A DNA stretch of 56,189 nucleotides from Rhizobium sp. AAP43 (GCF_001296045.1 NZ_LJHS01000015.1:1-56189), one strand, 5' to 3'; positions 1 through 8,195 are shown, numbered from the stretch's first letter. Numbers and translations are program-made. The notes: generated by a model from the sequence alone, not told the origin.

Positions 1-30
1 CCCCAGCCAGTCCTTGTCAAAACCGCTCAT
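1..30 (-). CDS. N-terminal start of a protein cut by the window edge, possibly a SAM-dependent methyltransferase
   Basis: On the minus strand an ATG at 30-28 opens a frame reading MSGFDKDWLG and runs off the left edge. The ATG overlaps the stop codon of the preceding glycosyltransferase as ATGA, which indicates translational coupling in the same operon. Only ten residues are visible. The start 'FDKDWL' resembles the N-terminus of class I SAM methyltransferases found in comparable rhizobial clusters. That assignment is from memory and is an inference, not something these ten codons prove. Confidence 0.45.
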   Translation of the reverse strand, partial: MSGFDKDWLG

Positions 31-1070
31 CGAACAGTCTCCAATGCGTTTGAAATGGTCCGGCTGGTATCGTCCCAGCGGGGGAGCGCTGACCCGGCAC
101 GCGCGGAGGCCTCGGCTCTGGCTGCCCGTCCGGGTTCATCAGTCAGAAGCCTGCGCAGTGCGGCGGCAAATGCTGAGGGATCGTCAACGGGAACGAGAAT
201 GCCCGCATCTGCCGGAACCACTTCGGGAACGGCTCCCGCATGGCAGGCGACGATTGGCAGTCCCTGTGTCAGGGCCTCAGCAAAGACCATGCCGTAGCCT
301 TCATAGCGGCTGGCGAGCGCAAAAATATCGGCTCCGGCCAGTGCCGTGGCTGTGTCGTCGACCTCTCCGCAGAGAGCGATGCGATCGGCCAGACCGAGCG
401 TCGCGATCTGGGCCTCGATCTGGCGGCTGATCTCAGGGTCAAGCCGACGGCTACCGATGATCGATGCCGTCCAGTCGAGATCCTCGATCTTTTTCAGCGC
501 CGAAACGAGCACATCATGCCCCTTGCGGCGCGTCAGCGTGCCGATCGAGACAATGTGCGGTGGCTGACCGGAGGCGGTCGAGGGCAGGCCGCGGGCCGTG
601 CCGGGGATGGCTGTCGTGATGCGCTCGGCGGCGATCTCAAACCGATCTGCCACCTCGCGTGCGGTCATCTGCGATGTTACGATGACGTGGCGGGTGGCTG
701 AAAGCGCTCGGCGCTCCGAATTCGTCAACCGCTCCTGGTCGGTCGGGGACAGACCTGTTTCGAGTGCCAGCGGGTGATGAACCAGCGCGACGATCTTCAG
801 TCTGCTTCTTTCCCGCATTGCCCAGTCATCCAGAACGCCAAAGGCGAGCCCGTCGATCAGGACCAGTGCGCCGTCGGAAAGGGCCGAGAGCCGCGCTTCC
901 GCGTCACGGCGCGTGTCCGTCGAAGGGGCTGGAAAGCCGTCGCCAAGCGCAAGCAATTGTACGTCCCAGCCAAGAGACTTGAGGCCGGCGACGACAGCGC
1001 GGTCATAGCCATAGCCACCGGTCTTCAACGTGAGATCGCCGGGATAGGCGAAAACCAGGCTGCGCGTCAA
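27..1070 (-). CDS. GT4-family glycosyltransferase
   Basis: Predicted 347-residue cytoplasmic GT-B fold glycosyltransferase. The C-terminal half shows the GT4 nucleotide-sugar-binding signature: 'SIGTLTRRKGHDVL' opens the donor domain, followed by 'ADIFALASRYEGYGMVFAEAL', with the EGYG...E motif expected to contact the donor sugar phosphate. The longest frame starts with TTG at 1070, overlapping the upstream stop as TTGA, with GAGG about 8-12 bases before it. It is the second-last visible gene of a minus-strand run (MDR, PTPS-like, GT4, probable methyltransferase). The acceptor is unknown. From context it may glycosylate a small molecule or lipid head group built by the neighbouring genes. Confidence 0.88.
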   Translation of the reverse strand: MTRSLVFAYPGDLTLKTGGYGYDRAVVAGLKSLGWDVQLLALGDGFPAPSTDTRRDAEARLSALSDGALVLIDGLAFGVLDDWAMRERSRLKIVALVHHPLALETGLSPTDQERLTNSERRALSATRHVIVTSQMTAREVADRFEIAAERITTAIPGTARGLPSTASGQPPHIVSIGTLTRRKGHDVLVSALKKIEDLDWTASIIGSRRLDPEISRQIEAQIATLGLADRIALCGEVDDTATALAGADIFALASRYEGYGMVFAEALTQGLPIVACHAGAVPEVVPADAGILVPVDDPSAFAAALRRLLTDEPGRAARAEASARAGSALPRWDDTSRTISNALETVR

Positions 1071-1465
1071 AGGTCGGCCTCATACCAGCCGCGTGCGGCG
1101 TGGGATTCGTGCAGCAGCACGCGCAAGCGGCAAATACGGTGGCTACCCGGGCCAAGCTTTTTGTCGGATACGGCGGAAGCCAGCTGATCGAAGATGTGCT
1201 TGGCTATGACCTCGGTCGTGCTGATTTTGCCGGCAAACGCCGGATGTTCGTCGAGATTCTGATAGTTGAGGGGCTTCAGGATCTCCGACAGAACGGTTGT
1301 CGCAGCCCCGATATCGACGGCAAGTCCATCCTCGTCGACATCCTTGGTGAAGAAGGCAGCATCCACGACAAACGTTGCCCCGTGCATGCCCTGTGCCGGC
1401 CCGAAGACCGGGCGGGGAAGGCTGTGGGCGATCATGATATGGTCTCTCACTTCAACTGCGAACAT
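1067..1465 (-). CDS. 6-pyruvoyl-tetrahydropterin synthase/QueD-like T-fold protein with altered active site
   Basis: A 132-residue protein of the PTPS/QueD (tunnelling-fold) family by length and by aligned landmarks: the first zinc histidine in 'IAHSL' (His14), a second in 'GMHGA' (His28), the 'STTEVIA' segment and the C-terminal Glu120 in 'HESHAARGW'. By my alignment to E. coli QueD, several key residues are replaced. The third zinc histidine is Ala30, the catalytic cysteine is Ala24, and the Asp-His pair is Asn67-Tyr68. It may therefore bind a pterin-like ligand without standard PTPS or QueD chemistry. A GAGAG ribosome site precedes the ATG at 1465. It overlaps the glycosyltransferase by four bases. 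The fold is a confident call; the reaction is unknown. Confidence 0.82.
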   Translation of the reverse strand: MFAVEVRDHIMIAHSLPRPVFGPAQGMHGATFVVDAAFFTKDVDEDGLAVDIGAATTVLSEILKPLNYQNLDEHPAFAGKISTTEVIAKHIFDQLASAVSDKKLGPGSHRICRLRVLLHESHAARGWYEADL

Positions 1466-1490
1466 GGTCTCTCTTTCGTGTGTCTGTCTT

Positions 1491-2549
1491 TTACGAATAG
1501 CGGATGCGGTGGCAGAGCGTATCCGGCGATGACAGGATACGGGGATAGGCAGCTTCCAGTTCAGAAAAAGCTGTCTCGCCCGAGATCAGGGCATCGAGGC
1601 GGGTGTCGACCAGCAGTTCCAACGCCTTGGCCATCCTGCGCTTGTAGCTCCACCGCGAAGCCCTGTTCGGGGGGATCGTGCCGACCTGCGAGCTGATGAG
1701 TGAAAGCCGCCTTGCATGGAACGCCCCGCCGAGCGGAATGTTGACGGAACGGTCGCCATACCAGCTGGCCTCGACGATGCGGGCCTCCATGCCGGCATGG
1801 GCGATTGCGGCTTCGAGCGCATTTGCCGAAGCCGTGGCATTAATCAGTACGTCGAATTCGCCGCTGAGGTCACCGGGATTGGAAAACGCAAGTCCCAGTT
1901 CTGCTGCCAGTGCGCTGCGGTCGGGATTGCTATCAACGAGAAGGGTTTCTGTCCCGGCAATTCCGTTCGACAGATAGGCAACAAGGGTTCCCACGACGCC
2001 CGCCCCGAAAACCACCACCCTGTCGCCGGGCAGGATACCGGCATCCCAGATGATGTTGAGTGCGGTCTCCATATTGGCAGCGAGCACAGCTCGTCTCGGG
2101 GGAAGCGCATCGGGCAGGAGGTTGATCTGCTCCTCCGACACAATGAACAGGTCCTGGTGCGGATGAAGGACGAAGACTGCACGGTCGCGCAGTTCGGGCG
2201 GACCGTCTTCAATGCGTCCGACGCTGGCATACCCGTATTTGACCGGGAAGGGGAAACTGCCCTCCATGCCCGGCCCACGCATGCGTTCACGTTCGCTTTC
2301 AGGGACGAGGCCCTCAAGCACCAGCCGTTCCGTGCCCCGGCTGACACCGCTGAACATGTTTCGGATCATGAGCTGCCCGGATTGCCGTTCACCGAGCGCC
2401 TGATGCTGCAGTTGCACTTCCCCTGGACCGGTTTGCCAGAGTGCGGTTGCCTGCCGAATGGCGGGCTCTCGGTCAGTTCTTTCCGTCAAAGGCAGTGGTC
2501 CTTCACCAATTCCAGCATCCAACCGGGAACGTAGCGCGTCAGCGCGCAT
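1491..2549 (-). CDS. MDR-superfamily (zinc-independent) dehydrogenase/reductase
   Basis: A 352-residue medium-chain dehydrogenase/reductase. The Rossmann nucleotide-binding motif is clear in 'DRVVVFGAGVVGTLVAYL', followed by an acidic residue in 'LLVDSNPD' that suggests NAD(H) preference. The catalytic domain does not show the usual zinc ligands: where classical alcohol dehydrogenases have Cys and a GHE motif this protein has 'SGVSRGTE' and 'KYGYASVG'. It is therefore probably a zinc-independent oxidoreductase. It is first in the minus-strand run with the PTPS-like and glycosyltransferase genes, 25 bases upstream of the former. No strong ribosome site precedes the ATG at 2549, so a start some codons further in is possible. 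It is divergent from the RibA-like gene. Confidence 0.83.
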   Translation of the reverse strand: MRADALRSRLDAGIGEGPLPLTERTDREPAIRQATALWQTGPGEVQLQHQALGERQSGQLMIRNMFSGVSRGTERLVLEGLVPESERERMRGPGMEGSFPFPVKYGYASVGRIEDGPPELRDRAVFVLHPHQDLFIVSEEQINLLPDALPPRRAVLAANMETALNIIWDAGILPGDRVVVFGAGVVGTLVAYLSNGIAGTETLLVDSNPDRSALAAELGLAFSNPGDLSGEFDVLINATASANALEAAIAHAGMEARIVEASWYGDRSVNIPLGGAFHARRLSLISSQVGTIPPNRASRWSYKRRMAKALELLVDTRLDALISGETAFSELEAAYPRILSSPDTLCHRIRYS

Positions 2550-2651
2550 TTGGTTTCGAATGGCCGATCAATATTTATTTACAGGCTCTACGCAATCCAG
2601 CCGGAGTTCTCAGGCGTAATGACAACCATTGACGTAGGGAGAGTAAGCATC

Positions 2652-3758
2652 ATGTCCAGCCTGAGCCCGTCCATGTTCGAATTCGTATCGCCGGAAGCCG
2701 AAGTTGAACGCGCAGTCGCCGAATTGCGCTTTGGCCGTCCAGTCGTTTTGTCCGACGGCAGCCGGAAGCTTGCGTCCCTTTCGCTCGATTGCGTGGCACC
2801 GACTGTTTTCGATCAATTTGCCGCGGCAGCAGGCAACCGTCACTCCCTGTTGTTGACCGCGCCGCGGGCGGGACGCCTGGGTATTTCGTCGAGCGCGGAT
2901 ATTCTGGTGCCGCTTGCCGGCCTGAACTTCGATCAGGCCTCGCGTTTGGCCTATTCACTCGGCGTTGAAGCGCCGCGTCTCTGGCAGCCTGCCGATGCGC
3001 TCGCTGCCCAAACCGCAGAACTTGCTCGCATCGCCCTTCTCCTTCCGGCAATGGTTGTGGCGGATGTCACCGAACAGCCGGATCGCTTCGCAGCGTGCTG
3101 CCTCTTGAATGCTGACCGGCTGAAGGGTGCGGACCAGGCGCGCCAGCGTTTCGACGAGGTTGTCCGAACCCGTGTACCGCTCGAAGGCATGGATCATGCC
3201 GAATTCGTCGTGTTCCGCGGTGGTGTCGCGCAGAAGGATCAGGTGGCCATCGTCGTTGGTCGGCCTGACGTAACGAAGACCGTTCCGATCCGCATCCACT
3301 CATCCTGCATCACGGGCGATCTCTGCGGCTCGCTGAAATGCGACTGCGGTGACCAGCTGCGCAATGGTCTTGCTCTTCTCCAGGAAGCCGGTGGCGGCGT
3401 ATTGCTTTACCTCGACCAGGAAGGCCGTGGCACGGGAATCGGTGCGAAGATGCGCGCCTATGGCTACCAGCATTTCGGCTTCGATACGATCGACGCGGAT
3501 GCCGAGCTGGGCTTGGCAGAAGATCACCGACGCTACGAGGCGGCTGTTGCCATGTTGCGGCTGATGAACATTGGTCGGGTTGCCGTCTACACCAACAACC
3601 CCACCAAGATCGCCGGTCTGCGTGCGGGTGGCATTGATGTGGAAGCACGCTCGCCGGTCGTCGGCCGCGTGACGGCCGAGAACCAGAACTACCTCCGGAC
3701 AAAGACAATCCGCGGCGGTCACATGATGGACCTCGAAACCCTGGTCGCAGCAGAGTAA
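2652..3758 (+). CDS. ribA: RibA-type GTP cyclohydrolase II with extra N-terminal domain
   Basis: A 368-residue protein. Residues about 200-365 are GTP cyclohydrolase II. Zinc cysteines are Cys219, Cys230 and Cys232, with the same 11- and 2-residue spacing as E. coli RibA. Tyr270, Asp291, Arg293 and Lys319 (in TNNPTK) match the E. coli catalytic positions. One loop differs: 'LDQEGRGTGI' in place of 'HRQEGRNIGL'. Residues 1-200 are extra. 'EVERAVAELRFGRPVVL' weakly recalls the start of RibB, but the acidic DExxxE-type catalytic segment is missing, so it would be a degenerate domain if related. I chose the ATG at 2652, which follows AGGGAGAG, over the longer frame. It lies 25 bases before the CDP-alcohol phosphatidyltransferase. 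It could make the riboflavin precursor or supply the cluster. Confidence 0.9.
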   Translation: MSSLSPSMFEFVSPEAEVERAVAELRFGRPVVLSDGSRKLASLSLDCVAPTVFDQFAAAAGNRHSLLLTAPRAGRLGISSSADILVPLAGLNFDQASRLAYSLGVEAPRLWQPADALAAQTAELARIALLLPAMVVADVTEQPDRFAACCLLNADRLKGADQARQRFDEVVRTRVPLEGMDHAEFVVFRGGVAQKDQVAIVVGRPDVTKTVPIRIHSSCITGDLCGSLKCDCGDQLRNGLALLQEAGGGVLLYLDQEGRGTGIGAKMRAYGYQHFGFDTIDADAELGLAEDHRRYEAAVAMLRLMNIGRVAVYTNNPTKIAGLRAGGIDVEARSPVVGRVTAENQNYLRTKTIRGGHMMDLETLVAAE

Positions 3759-3783
3759 GCTTGCATCCAGGAGGATTGAACAG

Positions 3784-4572
3784 ATGGCGAGCGGACCAGA
3801 GCGGCTGGGCTATTGGTGGGATGAGCGTGCCTTTGGATTGGAGGGGCGTGGGTTGTTGCTCTCCACCGCCATCACCAATCTCTCCCTGGTCGCAGCATGC
3901 ACCCTGGCGCTGCTCGTCGCAGCCTTTGCTATTTTTCCGCTTGGGCCGGGTTTTATCATTGTCACGCTGGTGACGCTGGCGATCATCTTTGCGCTCGTCC
4001 TCCGCGCCCTGCCCGGCCATGGGCATGATCGCTTTGGTCCGGCCAATCTGGTCACATCGATCCGGGCCGGACTTGTCAGCCTGACAGCCGGTGCGCTCGT
4101 GTCGAGTGAGCGGCTTGCTGGCGATCCGGTGGCCCTCTGGACATTGCTTGGCATTGTGCTGATTGCGTTTGCTCTCGACGGCATCGACGGCTATCTGGCG
4201 CGCCGTTTTGAGGTCGAATCGTCGTTCGGGGCACGCTTCGACATGGAGGTGGATGCCTTCCTGATCCTCCTTCTATCTCTGGCGGCCTTGCTTCTCGACA
4301 AGGTGGGAGCCTGGGTCGTTCTGATCGGGTTGATGCGCTACGGATTCCTGGCGTGGGGTCATTTTTCTCCAAAATTGAATGGTAGCCTGCCGCCATCGTT
4401 CCGTCGCAAGCTTGTCTGCGTTGTGCAGGTGGCAGCACTCTGTGCGATCCTTGTGCCTTTCGTATCCTCCGACGTCGCGACTGCAATCGCCGCAATCGCG
4501 CTTGCCGCGCTCGTTTATTCCTTCGCAGTCGACATTCGTTATCTGCTTGCTCGGCCGGGCGTTGAGCGATGA
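3784..4572 (+). CDS. CDP-alcohol phosphatidyltransferase family membrane protein
   Basis: A 262-residue integral membrane protein with several hydrophobic segments. The family signature D-G-x2-A-R-x8-G-x3-D-x3-D is complete: Asp135, Gly136, Ala139, Arg140, Gly149, Asp153 and Asp157. Enzymes of this family move a phospho-alcohol group from a CDP-linked donor to an acceptor alcohol at the inner membrane, as PgsA and Pcs do. The usual family length is about 200-250 residues. This one carries an N-terminal stretch, with two membrane segments before the conserved core. It sits 25 bases downstream of the ribA-like gene with an AGGAGG site, so the two are probably co-transcribed. The specific alcohol is unknown. 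Confidence 0.88.
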   Translation: MASGPERLGYWWDERAFGLEGRGLLLSTAITNLSLVAACTLALLVAAFAIFPLGPGFIIVTLVTLAIIFALVLRALPGHGHDRFGPANLVTSIRAGLVSLTAGALVSSERLAGDPVALWTLLGIVLIAFALDGIDGYLARRFEVESSFGARFDMEVDAFLILLLSLAALLLDKVGAWVVLIGLMRYGFLAWGHFSPKLNGSLPPSFRRKLVCVVQVAALCAILVPFVSSDVATAIAAIALAALVYSFAVDIRYLLARPGVER

Positions 4573-4622
4573 TCGGAGCGAGCTCAGACGGGGACGTCGC
4601 GTCTAGTCTGCCGTGCGGTAGC

Positions 4623-5543
4623 TTAAGCTTGCGGGGTCTTTGGCGCGCCGCTCCAGACGAGAAACGCCAAGCCGGGCAGGGCGCCTGCAAGCGAGAGGCC
4701 ACCATAGACAAGGCTTGCTGCGAGACCCTCAGACGTCGTCGCCCCGATCAGAGGCCACAGCGCCATGGCGGCCGCCTCCCGGCTTCCCCATCCGCCGAGA
4801 CCCGATGGTATCAGCATGGCGAGCAGCGTCAGCGGCACGATGGTGACCGTTGCGATCAACGGAAGTCTGGCGCCTACGGCATGCGAGGCGATAAAGAAAG
4901 CCGCGACATAGGCCAGGACCACCGTCAAGCTGAGGGCGATCTGGATGGCCCAGGCACCGCGATCGAGAAATGCCTTACGGATGTCCGCGAGCATGCCGGG
5001 CTGCCCGATCACCCCTTTGGATTTTGCGATCTTCCATCCGAGGAGCATCAGGGCGCCAAGCCCGACAACAACGGCGAACCCGACGATCGCCATATGGTCG
5101 CTTGCGTCCACGCCGACGATGTTCGGCCAGGCGAACAGACCCAGAGCGGCGAAGGCGAAGAAGACGATCTGTCCGGACAGCCTTTCAAAGACGACTGCCT
5201 TGGCCGGCTGCTTCCAACCGCCGGGGCCTTCCGCGCGCATTCGGTAAGCGCGCAACGCATCTCCGGCAACACCGCCCGGCAGGGACTGGTTGAGCAGAGT
5301 GGCGACATAATATTCGCGGATCGCTTCACCACTCGCAATGGTTTGGCCCAAGCGGTCAGCGGTAAAACGCCAGCGCAGGGCCGAGAGAACAATCTGAGCC
5401 TGGACGAGACAAAGAATCCCGGCGATGTGCAGTGTCGACACCTTCGAAAGGGCGGCAATCAACGTGGTCGTATCAAGCCTCAGCGCCAGCAAGAGGACGA
5501 TGGCCAGGACCGAAAGAAGGATCAGGAAACGGAAGGCGGACAC
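4623..5543 (-). CDS. LPG synthase transmembrane domain/UPF0104 family membrane protein
   Basis: A 306-residue polytopic membrane protein beginning 'MSAFRFLILLSVLAIVLLLAL'. It contains the family hallmarks 'LNQSLPGGVAGDALRAYR' and 'LIPSGLGGWGSREAAAM', the conserved glycine-rich loops of the flippase-like domain of MprF and AglD-like proteins. It lacks the cytoplasmic aminoacyl-transferase domain of full-length MprF. It is therefore better viewed as a possible lipid flippase or accessory transporter than as a lysyl-PG synthase. It ends tail-to-tail 50 bases from the CDP-alcohol phosphatidyltransferase and is divergent from the sulfatase-like gene. The context suggests translocation of a lipid assembled by the cluster, which is inference. 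Confidence 0.82.
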   Translation of the reverse strand: MSAFRFLILLSVLAIVLLLALRLDTTTLIAALSKVSTLHIAGILCLVQAQIVLSALRWRFTADRLGQTIASGEAIREYYVATLLNQSLPGGVAGDALRAYRMRAEGPGGWKQPAKAVVFERLSGQIVFFAFAALGLFAWPNIVGVDASDHMAIVGFAVVVGLGALMLLGWKIAKSKGVIGQPGMLADIRKAFLDRGAWAIQIALSLTVVLAYVAAFFIASHAVGARLPLIATVTIVPLTLLAMLIPSGLGGWGSREAAAMALWPLIGATTSEGLAASLVYGGLSLAGALPGLAFLVWSGAPKTPQA

Positions 5544-5614
5544 GGGCCAGAACTTTCAACGACGTTGCTGCATCAAGTCATAGCACTACGTCACGACACA
5601 GGCTGCGGACTTTG

Positions 5615-7240
5615 ATGACTTCGAATTGTTCTGCCGTCAGACGGCCAGTCTCGTCGGTCAAGCCTCTGCTGGCAGGCCTTGTGGTCTCAGTGTTTGTCTT
5701 AATCGCGATCCGGCTCCCGGATCATCCGGATGCCCTGGGCCTGGATGCCTTCTTGCGATTGCCGCTGGAGTGGCCGCTGCTCTGCCTTATGCTCCTGCTG
5801 GTGCCGGGATGGATGGGCCGCGTGGTGCGCGCCATCGTTGCGGTCGTCGTCTTCCTGCTGCTGGCCCTGAAGATTGCCGATCTGGGGACGCAGACGGCCT
5901 TTCAGCGCCCGTTCAACCCCTACCTCGACAGCCGATTGATGGGGGATGGCTGGAATGTTCTGTCCGGCTCGATCGGGGCTGGAACCGCATTCATCCTGGG
6001 CTGCGTCGTGCTCTTTGGCGTCGCTCTGGTGATCTGGCTTTTCTGGCGCAGCGCACGCGAAATGGCTGCCACAGAGGGCAGGGCGCGGCGTCGGCTGATC
6101 GGAGCCTTTGCCGTGCTCGCAGCCTTTGCCGGTGGATCGCTGGCCATGGGCTCACTCCGGACGGATGCCGGCGTCGTGCGCTATCTCGTCGCCCGCATTG
6201 ATCTTGTCATCCGGTCGGCCGTCGATATGCAGGCTTTCGAGAAGGTGTTGGATGCAGGCGTTGAGCCTCTATCCGGCGATGGTCTGTTCGGACGCGTGCG
6301 GGGCCGCGATATTGTGGTGATCTTCGTCGAATCCTATGGCCGCAGTGCTATCGAAGATCCTCGTTATGCGCCACTGATCCAGTCGCGTCTGGCTGCGGTG
6401 GAAAAGGCGATCGGCGATGCTGGTCTCTTTTCCGCCAGCACCTGGGTGACCTCTCCGACAGTTGGGGGGCTGAGCTGGCTTGCGCATGGCACGTTGATGT
6501 CGGGCCTCTGGATCGACAATCAGGCACGCTATGATCGCCTGATGATGAGCCGCCAGCCAAGCCTCAATCGTCTGTTTTCGGAGGCCGGTTGGCAGAGCGT
6601 CGCCATCATGCCGGCCATCACCATGGCCTGGCCGGAGGCCGCCTATTACGGCTATGACCGTGTTCTGGCCGCCGCCGATCTCGGCTATCGCGGCAAGCCG
6701 TTCAATTGGATCACCATGCCGGACCAGTATACGCTTGCTGCCTTCGAGCGACTGGCCCGTCAGCCGGCGCGAGCCGCGGGAAAGAACGTCATGGCCGAGA
6801 TCGCGCTCATCTCGAGCCACGCACCCTGGACACCGGTGGCGCACCTGATCGATTGGGATGCCATCGGCGACGGCACGGTCTTCGATGCCCAAGCGACGAG
6901 CGGCGATCCACCCTCTGTGGTCTGGGCTGATCCTGAGCGGGTCCGTCGGCAGTATATCGAAACCATTGATTATTCGCTGCAGACGCTGGGGAGTTACATG
7001 GCGCGCTTTGGCTCTGACACAGTCTTTGTCATTCTTGGCGATCACCAGCCGGCCAGCATCGTGACCGGCCCCAATGCGTCGCGTGCGGTCCCGGTCCATG
7101 TGATCAGTGGAGACGCAGATTTCATTCGCGGGTTCGAAGCGGAAGGATTTGCCGCCGGAATGACCCCGCGCCTCGATGGCGTCGAACGTCCCATGCAAGA
7201 CATCCGTCCGCTTTTGATCAAACGCTTCACCCGTGATTGA
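5615..7240 (+). CDS. Membrane-anchored sulfatase-family hydrolase/transferase
   Basis: A 541-residue protein with four hydrophobic segments in the first 180 or so residues, then a soluble, presumably periplasmic, alkaline-phosphatase-superfamily domain. Its landmarks are 'DIVVIFVESYGRSA' (first metal ligand and nucleophile region), 'SSHAPW' and 'VFVILGDHQPAS' (metal-binding Asp-His). The architecture resembles LtaS, OpgB or phosphoethanolamine transferases, which move phospho-alcohol groups onto envelope polymers or lipids. The class-I sulfatase Cys-x-Pro-x-Arg motif is not seen, so true sulfate-ester cleavage is doubtful. The frame is open from 5432, but that would overlap the divergent gene. 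ATG 5615 (or TTG 5612) is preferred. It overlaps the end of pobR by 14 bases, tail-to-tail. Confidence 0.85.
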   Translation: MTSNCSAVRRPVSSVKPLLAGLVVSVFVLIAIRLPDHPDALGLDAFLRLPLEWPLLCLMLLLVPGWMGRVVRAIVAVVVFLLLALKIADLGTQTAFQRPFNPYLDSRLMGDGWNVLSGSIGAGTAFILGCVVLFGVALVIWLFWRSAREMAATEGRARRRLIGAFAVLAAFAGGSLAMGSLRTDAGVVRYLVARIDLVIRSAVDMQAFEKVLDAGVEPLSGDGLFGRVRGRDIVVIFVESYGRSAIEDPRYAPLIQSRLAAVEKAIGDAGLFSASTWVTSPTVGGLSWLAHGTLMSGLWIDNQARYDRLMMSRQPSLNRLFSEAGWQSVAIMPAITMAWPEAAYYGYDRVLAAADLGYRGKPFNWITMPDQYTLAAFERLARQPARAAGKNVMAEIALISSHAPWTPVAHLIDWDAIGDGTVFDAQATSGDPPSVVWADPERVRRQYIETIDYSLQTLGSYMARFGSDTVFVILGDHQPASIVTGPNASRAVPVHVISGDADFIRGFEAEGFAAGMTPRLDGVERPMQDIRPLLIKRFTRD

Positions 7241-8195
7241 GGCCAAGGCCCTCCTCACGGGCGCCGAGCTTGGGCTGTTCCTGGAGGCGCCACGCACGGG
7301 GTGTCACGCCCGTCTGGCGCAAAAAGAAACGAGAGAAATAGGCGGGATCGGAAAAGCCGAGACGAAAGGCGACGTCCTGCACGTTTCCGCCTGTGAACAG
7401 AAGCGCACGCTGGGCCTCTTCGAGCAGGCGCTCCGCGAGAAACGCCTGGGTGCTCAGGCCCGTCTTTACCTTGACGATCCGATTGAGATGGGTGGGCGAT
7501 ATGCCAAGCGCAGAGGCAAAGTAGCTCGCCGGACGGTGATTGCGGACTTCCCGCTGCACCAGAGTGGAGAGGATCTCCATTCGCCGGTCATTCTCGTCGC
7601 CGCCTTGCGCCTCTCGAACATCCAGTGCCGCGGCTCGGGCTGTCAGCGCCAGCGTTGAAGCGATGCCGGCCTCGACCATGATCGCCCACTGGCTTCGGCG
7701 GCCAGCCCATTCCGAGAGCACGGTGTTGAGTGTCGAGCGGATCGCAGGTGCCGCTGTGTCATCGAGACATGTAACGCGGGGTTCGGCAAGAAATCTCCCG
7801 ATCGGACTGGGTTCGTCCGGCCGCGCCGGCAGTCGGCCTGAGAGAATGGTGAAGACATGCCCGTCGATATCCGGTGCAAACCTGAAACCATGCGCTACGC
7901 CGGGCGGTATTGTTATTATGGCCGGTGGTTCGATACGCACAATTCGATCACCGAATATCGCGTCGCCGGAACCTGAAAGGATCGACAGGATCTGGAAGAA
8001 ATGCACATGCCGGTGCATGCCTATTTCGAAGTGGTGGAGACTGCTTCGCGACGGTATTGTTTCGCAGTGCACCCAAAACTGCGCAGCGGCTGATCCGCTC
8101 TCGCCGTAGAGGTCATAACTCGGGATGGCGGACATCATCCGCGCGCTGGTCGTGTCCATGTTCGATTTGTGCAATAGTTGGCGTGCTGCGTCCAT
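7227..8195 (-). CDS. pobR: AraC-family regulator of 4-hydroxybenzoate catabolism (PobR-like)
   Basis: Up to 322 residues. The N-terminal half contains a cupin-like sensor ('HRHVHFFQILSILSGSG', 'IITIPPGVAHGF'). The C-terminal hundred residues hold two helix-turn-helix motifs of the AraC type ('SYFASALGISPTHLNRIVK' and 'VQDVAFRLGFSDPAYFSRFF'). It is divergent from pobA, the usual arrangement for this activator, which responds to 4-hydroxybenzoate. The start is uncertain. ATG 8195 has GGGA upstream, whereas ATG 8159 would leave one copy of a repeated ATTTGYGCAAT motif outside the coding region. The stop overlaps the end of the sulfatase-like gene. Confidence 0.88.
   Translation of the reverse strand: MDAARQLLHKSNMDTTSARMMSAIPSYDLYGESGSAAAQFWVHCETIPSRSSLHHFEIGMHRHVHFFQILSILSGSGDAIFGDRIVRIEPPAIITIPPGVAHGFRFAPDIDGHVFTILSGRLPARPDEPSPIGRFLAEPRVTCLDDTAAPAIRSTLNTVLSEWAGRRSQWAIMVEAGIASTLALTARAAALDVREAQGGDENDRRMEILSTLVQREVRNHRPASYFASALGISPTHLNRIVKVKTGLSTQAFLAERLLEEAQRALLFTGGNVQDVAFRLGFSDPAYFSRFFLRQTGVTPRAWRLQEQPKLGAREEGLGLNHG

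Noticed and set aside
4569..5615. 348-codon plus-strand frame opposite the flippase-like membrane protein
   Set aside because: Its translation is highly charged without motifs, whereas the minus-strand product is a recognisable membrane protein family.
5615..7240. True sulfatase activity of the sulfatase-family protein
   Set aside because: The Cys/Ser-x-Pro-x-Arg maturation motif is not seen; phospho-alcohol transferase-type chemistry fits the membrane architecture better.
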